DNA of 64,000 bases from Piper betle. Its lineage: Eukaryota; Streptophyta; Magnoliopsida; Piperales; Piperaceae. Below, one piece after another: positions 59,647 to 64,000 of this stretch. The position numbers and the translations under genes were made by a program. The stretch spans positions 62,001 to 126,000 of the forward strand of contig JAURVB010013270.1 in assembly GCA_033002965.1 (NCBI GenBank), written 5' to 3'. The notes beneath the pieces are model-generated. The model did not search any database and was not told the origin of the DNA. It was given only the letters and a program-made list of their open reading frames with translations. Position 1 is the first letter of the stretch. Each line of letters begins with the position of its first letter.

Positions 59647-62237
59647 TGTAATGACCCACCCGAACCGAACCAGGTGTTACCTAAAAATATAATTGATGTA
59701 AACATAACTTCAAGAACATGAATCATAATACATCAAATAAGTCTAGAATTTATAAATCATAAAGAAAGTAAAACATGTTCTGATAGCGTGTGACAATGCA
59801 TAAAATAAACTGACTCAAGGTCCCATAGTCTCGGACCATTTCCCATAGCCACATTTATAACACAAGAGAATAAAAAGGAAGTCTAATTTATTATCAATTC
59901 ACCAAACCTTGGTTGATAAAAGAAACACCAACCACACTTTTATTCTTTAGTCAAAAGCTGCTCACCTGCGGAGGCAATTCCGCGTTAGTAATAAAACCAC
60001 TTATCCGTATAATTAATTGAAACAAGTCAATATAATCCGTATAATCATTTCACAAGTCTTTTAGTCATTATGAGCACATGCCGAGCTCTTAATATGCTGG
60101 GAGGGGTGGCCAGCCCATCCAGCTCCAATCCCATGCATGCGCACACATGCTACGTGGCCCACGACCTGTACTTACTAATATTTGCCATTGACTCACCCTC
60201 TCGGTATCACAAGTGCATAATGAGCCTTCCTGCGCCACTGCACCTGGTTACCCCTTTCAGCATGGGGGTAGGTGTTTAATCTTTCAGGGGGTGCTACCTT
60301 GTGCCGAATTGAGTCGACCCCAGGCCTGGATAGTTCGTAAGTGCACTTGCAACCGTGACCAATGATCCTAATCTGAACGAGAACATAAAATTATACATAA
60401 GTATAATTTTATTCGAGTAGAAATGCATGCAACTAAATGACTAATATCTATCCTCATTAAAATTTGACAACATAAAGCATGCAACATTCAACAATCTTAA
60501 ATATAAAATTATTCATGTGACATAATCATTTAAGTCTGACAGTACATTTTAAATTAATTATTTAAATTATAATTCACACTTCATTAATGATAAAATAATT
60601 ATTAACTTATAAAAAATTACTTAATTACTATTATTAGTATATTTTCCGTTGAGATGATAATTACTTAACCACGATCTTGACGATTTAATTTACGGTTTTA
60701 ATCTTTAATCATTATCATTATTAATAGCAATTTAATTAATTAAGTTGTTCAATTAAAATATTTAAAATGATTTGTATTATCCTCCTTCAAATATATTACT
60801 AATTATTTTAAATTATTCAACTCAATAAATGTTTGAACCTTATTTATTTTCATTATGCTATTTAGGTTCAACGTTTATGATCTTGACACGATTATAGTTT
60901 AAAAACCCATTTTCTACCTTACTAATTTGTTATTAAAATAATCACTTTATTTACCTAGTATTAAATTTAATATGGTAAAGGTGATATTCTTTATTTTTTT
61001 AATTACTTATAAACATCCGATTTAAATTAATTGCTTGTAATACACCGATTAATTATCGACCGTTTATCCTTACCATATTTTTATTACTTATGGTGATTTT
61101 ATACAATAATTAATTAGTTTAGCTACTTTAACACTTAACCCATTAGACTAATTATTTTTAAAGATTTATTACGAGTTAGTATTATTTTTAACTTGAGTTG
61201 GTGTCGAGTCAACCCCTATTTATAGAATTGCCGTCTCCTTCTTCCCCAACGTTCTTCTCCTCTCCACCTTTGTCTTTGAGCAACAGCCGGTCACGACCTT
61301 CTTCTCCAACCTCAAGATCCATGCTTTCTTGCACCTTGCTCCAAATCAGATGTTCAACTACCTCAGGCCGTCATCAACTAGGAAGAATCGACCACCTTTG
61401 GACGTTGCAGGGAGTAGGGTCATTCTCCCCATGTCTGCATGTCGCCGCCATGAATTCCGGTGAGAAGTTCGTCTGTAGTGGCCTGTGCTGGCGGCAGGAA
61501 CTGTTGTAATGGACCCCTGATATTGTCGAAGAACAACAATCCGGTGTCTACCCTTTGGAACTACCATGACATCGTCTGTTTTAGAGGAACGCTGCCACCT
61601 TTGTCATCCCTTGCAACTCCACCCACAACAGGTGTAATTTCAGCCATCCATTGGAAACTAGGGACACAGCGATCCATCCCTTCAACCCAGCAAGCAGTGG
61701 CCGTCAGGTTTGTGAGTGGCTGCCTTGAAATCCCATGCCTACGATCGCCCCACCTTGGCAAAACTCAGACTCGTCGGCAATGGACGGAATTCAGTTTTCA
61801 GTTTAGTTTGGTTTTCTTTCTTGTTGATTTAAGACTTTAATTCTTATGATTATCAAGCTTATTATCAATTAAAAAGAAATATAAATGTATGAAAAGTAAG
61901 AATAGGGAGATAGGAAGGATACCCAAGCAAGGAAGAAGTCGGGCACCAGCAAAGGTGAAGAAGATGTGAGAATGAAGCCCTCCTCATAAAATAGGTGGCT
62001 AGGTTGAGGATGAAGCCCTCCTCATAAAATGAAATGAAAATGACGGCTAGGGTATGGGAAAACCCCTCAACACCCGTATTTCATTTAACCAGGTAACTGG
62101 GTAACCGGGTAAAGCATAAAATATAATAATTAACCGGGTAGAAAATATAATATAAATAATAATAATTCTCCAACTTTTGATCCTTCCCCGATCGAGTCAT
62201 ATATATATATTTTTCTTTTTTTTTCAAGGTCTTTACA
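59647..62237 (-). repeat. 5' LTR of the chromovirus (2591 bp)
   Basis: The left end is TGTAATGACC and the right end GGTCTTTACA. It is collinear with 46532-48416 plus 52659-53418. It contains the uninterrupted target site of the TR-GAG element (GTAGTGGCCTGTGCTGG near 61475). The segment 61215-61500 is the GC-rich variable part; the reading frames here are not genes. Confidence 0.92.
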
Positions 62238-62434
62238 GAACCTGTCATTTTGATGTTATGGTGTGCAATATATTTTATGGGATTTTCCCCTATTTTTTGG
62301 ATTTTAAGGATTTAATACGAGTTAGTTATTATTTCTAACTTGAGTTAGAGTTGAGTCAACTTTTATTTATGATATCACCACAGATATGTTTTTCCCTCCT
62401 CACTCTTCTCTGCCCTCAAACCCTTGACACTTCT

Positions 62435-62862
62435 TGTGAGATCCCTCAACTTAGTCCCACATCTAATACCTACTGGGAGAAGATCCTGTTTATAAGTGAG
62501 AATGGACTATAGATCTTTAACTTGGGTTAACCATTTTAAAGAAATGACTTAGGCCCATTACGTTGCACTTTGGGCCGGGTCATTACAAATGGTATCAGAG
62601 GAACCTGGTTACATATTAGATGGTGGGCTGGATTAGGGACGTTGGCTAAGCTGCCGATCACAGGCCAAAAAAGGTCGTGGGATGGGGTTAGCAACGGGTC
62701 AGGACTAAGGACGTTGGCTAGGCTGCCAGTCCCGGACCAGAACGGTCGTTGGCTGGGGCTAGCAACGAGCCAAGTATAGGCATTTCGAGGACAAAATTTT
62801 CTAAGGTGGGTGGATTGTGAGATCCCTCAACTTAGTCCCACATCTAATACCTACTGGGGGAA
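62435..62862 (+). mobile_element. TRIM element of the 32258 family, second LTR truncated by another insertion
   Basis: The LTR 62435-62587 (TGTGAGATCCC ... GGTCATTACA, 153 bp) is followed by the primer site TGGTATCAGAG at 62590, a 228-bp interior with the same direct repeat as in the array, the polypurine tract AAGGTGGGTGGAT, and the first 47 bases of the second LTR (62816-62862). There TGTAATGACCC of another element cuts it. The remainder is beyond the window or lost. Confidence 0.88.
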
Positions 62863-62970
62863 TGTAATGACCCGCCATTTTTTCACAATACTATGGGCCC
62901 AACTGGCTAGGTGTTACTCGAACTTAAACCAAACCAACCCTGTAATGACCAAATTAAACCAAACCAACCC
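62863..62970 (-). repeat. left end of a TR-GAG-type LTR with a 30-bp tandem duplication
   Basis: TGTAATGACCCGCC and the next 60 bases match the TR-GAG LTR left end (to GTGTTACTC). Then two 30-base units follow, each TTAAACCAAACCAACCC plus TGTAAtGACC or TGTAAcGACC, the second running into the next LTR at 62971. The duplication spans the junction between flank and LTR start. Confidence 0.65.
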
Positions 62971-63967
62971 TGTAACGACCAGCCCTAACTGGTCCGGGCG
63001 TTACTCCACAGTCTTGGATCGTTTCCCAAAGCCACATGTATAACACAAGAAAATAAAAGGAAGTCCAATTTATTATCCATTCTCCTACCCTGTGAGTACG
63101 TAAAAGAACCACCAATCATACTTTTATTTTTCCTTAGGTGAGCTGAAATCAATCAATCTTGATTAGCCTACATACCCATGTCGGGATAAAGCTCAATGTA
63201 GTTCTATAGGCGCTCACGTAATTCTGAGATTAAAAGTTTGTGTCCCAGTTCATTCTGAGATTGGCTGTCAGGTCCATTCTAACATCCATTACTGGCTGTC
63301 AAGTCCATTCTTACATGTCCATCATTAGCTGTCAAGTCCATTCTGACATGTCCATTTTTGGCTGTCAGGTCCATTCTGACATATCCATTTTTGGCTCTCA
63401 GGTCCATTCTGACATATCCATTATTTGCTGTCAGGTCCATTCTAACATATCCATTTTTGGCTGTCAGGTCCATTATGACATATCCATTAACAAGACACAA
63501 AACAAACACCTGACCCCAAAGACTCGCAGCAATTCATACCAAGCAGTCGATAGGAAACCCATGCATAAGACGCTAGGGATCTAGCAACTTAACAAAGGCG
63601 TCTCCAACAAAACTTTGCATGCAAGAATCCAAATGGAAACAAATAAGATGAGGGATGAAATACTCACACAGTATTGGGGAGGTCGTCTGGGACGGAGATA
63701 ATGGATGAAATACTTCCTCCTCCTGCATATATATACACTTCAAACATTCCCTCCATTAAATTCTCATACCCCCATCATCCATTGGTATTTCCTAGGTTCA
63801 ACGAGCCCCTTCATTAAATTCTCACACCCCATCATCCATTGGTATTTCCTAGGTGACCTTAAGTCGAACCATGACCGGTCGACTTAATAACCAACCATAT
63901 TGGTTCATCTATATTTATTTCATAATATTTAGGTTCGAGTCTTGTAATAAAAATAATGGTTTTTACA
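62971..63967 (-). mobile_element. 3' LTR (997 bp) of a TR-GAG/chromovirus-type element running off the window
   Basis: The left end is TGTAACGACCAGCC and the right end GGTTTTTACA at 63967, followed by a minus-strand polypurine tract. It shares CCACAGTCTTGGATCGTTTCCC and the 56-bp minisatellite (two units, 63739-63852) with the TR-GAG LTRs. At the place of their GC-rich array it carries a different 36-bp minisatellite. The body of the element lies to the right, outside the window. Confidence 0.82.
63252..63490. repeat. 36-bp minisatellite, about six to seven copies
   Basis: Units of the form TTTTTGGCTGTCAGGTCC then ATTCTGACATATCCA repeat with few differences. The period is 36 bases, a multiple of three, so both strands show open 12-residue repeats (GCQVHSDISIF on plus, MDLTAKNGYVR on minus). 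I treat those as artefacts of the period. No other LTR in the window has this array. Confidence 0.9.
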
Positions 63968-64000
63968 TATCTCCCCAAATTAGAGATATTTCGTCCCCGA
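63968..64000 (-). other. polypurine tract and start of the interior of the next element
   Basis: The minus strand reads TCGGGGACGAAATATCTC, then TAATTTGGGGAGATA, then the LTR start TGTAAAAACC. It is the same signal as at 49886 and 53419, so a minus-strand element of this family continues beyond the window. Confidence 0.8.

Larger units (their letters stand above)
46532..62237 (-). mobile_element. Ty3/gypsy chromovirus with nested TR-GAG and solo LTR
   Basis: On the minus strand: 5' LTR (62237-59647), primer binding site (59633-59644), gag, RT, RNase H, integrase, chromodomain trace, polypurine tract, 3' LTR (53418-46532). The flanks GAACA (46527-46531) and GAACC (62238-62242) are the target duplication with one mismatch, and removing the whole block restores the host LTR. 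Without its nested insertions it is about 8.9 kb. An internal deletion fuses gag to RT, and pol is broken, so it is defective. The enzyme order and the chromodomain trace suggest the Tekay/Del group. Confidence 0.92.
46224..62434 (+). mobile_element. plus-strand long LTR, split by the chromovirus stack (46224-46531 and 62243-62434)
   Basis: The first 308 bases follow the LTR at 17566 closely (AAAACCCGTGACTCGAGTCA, then GAACCAGTCGGTT and the ATGAGCGATGAGGG block). At GTTATAGAACA the chromovirus enters; after it, CCTGTCATTTTGATGTTATG continues the same LTR, as 17870-17890 shows. At 62435 a TRIM element interrupts it again and the remainder is outside the window. The first bases are TA rather than TG. 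Confidence 0.82.

Overview
This is a plant nuclear window, almost certainly from a dicot with a large, repeat-rich genome. It holds one gene I can read as intact host sequence: a seven-exon prolyl 4-hydroxylase at 24161-27574 (+), 318 residues, with a ShKT domain at its end. The rest is mostly LTR retrotransposons nested in one another, plus short non-autonomous elements, a hAT-like DNA element and low-complexity DNA. I saw no rRNA, tRNA gene or CRISPR array.

Layout. 1-6815: an old minus-strand long LTR (1975-6815) split by a plus-strand solo LTR (2017-4859). 6857-9055: the 3' end of a copia element. 11574-20733: a decayed Ty1/copia element (TSD TCCTC) whose 3' LTR is split by a 2877-bp solo LTR (17566-20442, TSD GGTTA). 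21140-22477: a hAT-like element (8-bp TSD) carrying a piece of the long LTR family and an extremely G-rich tract. 24161-27574: the prolyl 4-hydroxylase. 31055-35932: a minus-strand long LTR holding a tandem array of TRIM elements (32258-33840) and a 435-bp LTR-like insertion (33985-34419). 35933-37835: wrecked chromovirus pol. 37836-44764: degenerate repeats, a 20-bp minisatellite and a second tandem TRIM.

44765-64000 is a nested stack. A minus LTR (44765-46223) is entered by a plus LTR (46224-46531, resuming 62243). That is entered by a minus-strand Ty3/gypsy chromovirus (46532-62237, TSD GAACA/GAACC). The chromovirus is entered twice: in its 3' LTR by a gag-only LTR element of TR-GAG type (48417-52653), and in pol by a solo LTR (54478-57076, TSD GCAAG). 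The plus LTR also carries a TRIM (62435-62862), itself cut by another gag-family LTR that reaches the right edge of the window.

The insertion order follows from the nesting and from target-site duplications read directly. Every retroelement reading frame I traced has stops, frameshifts or deletions. The long LTRs (about 2.6-2.9 kb) share termini but carry variable GC-rich segments and different minisatellites, which produce many false open reading frames. Boundaries given as approximate come from reading by eye, without alignment software.
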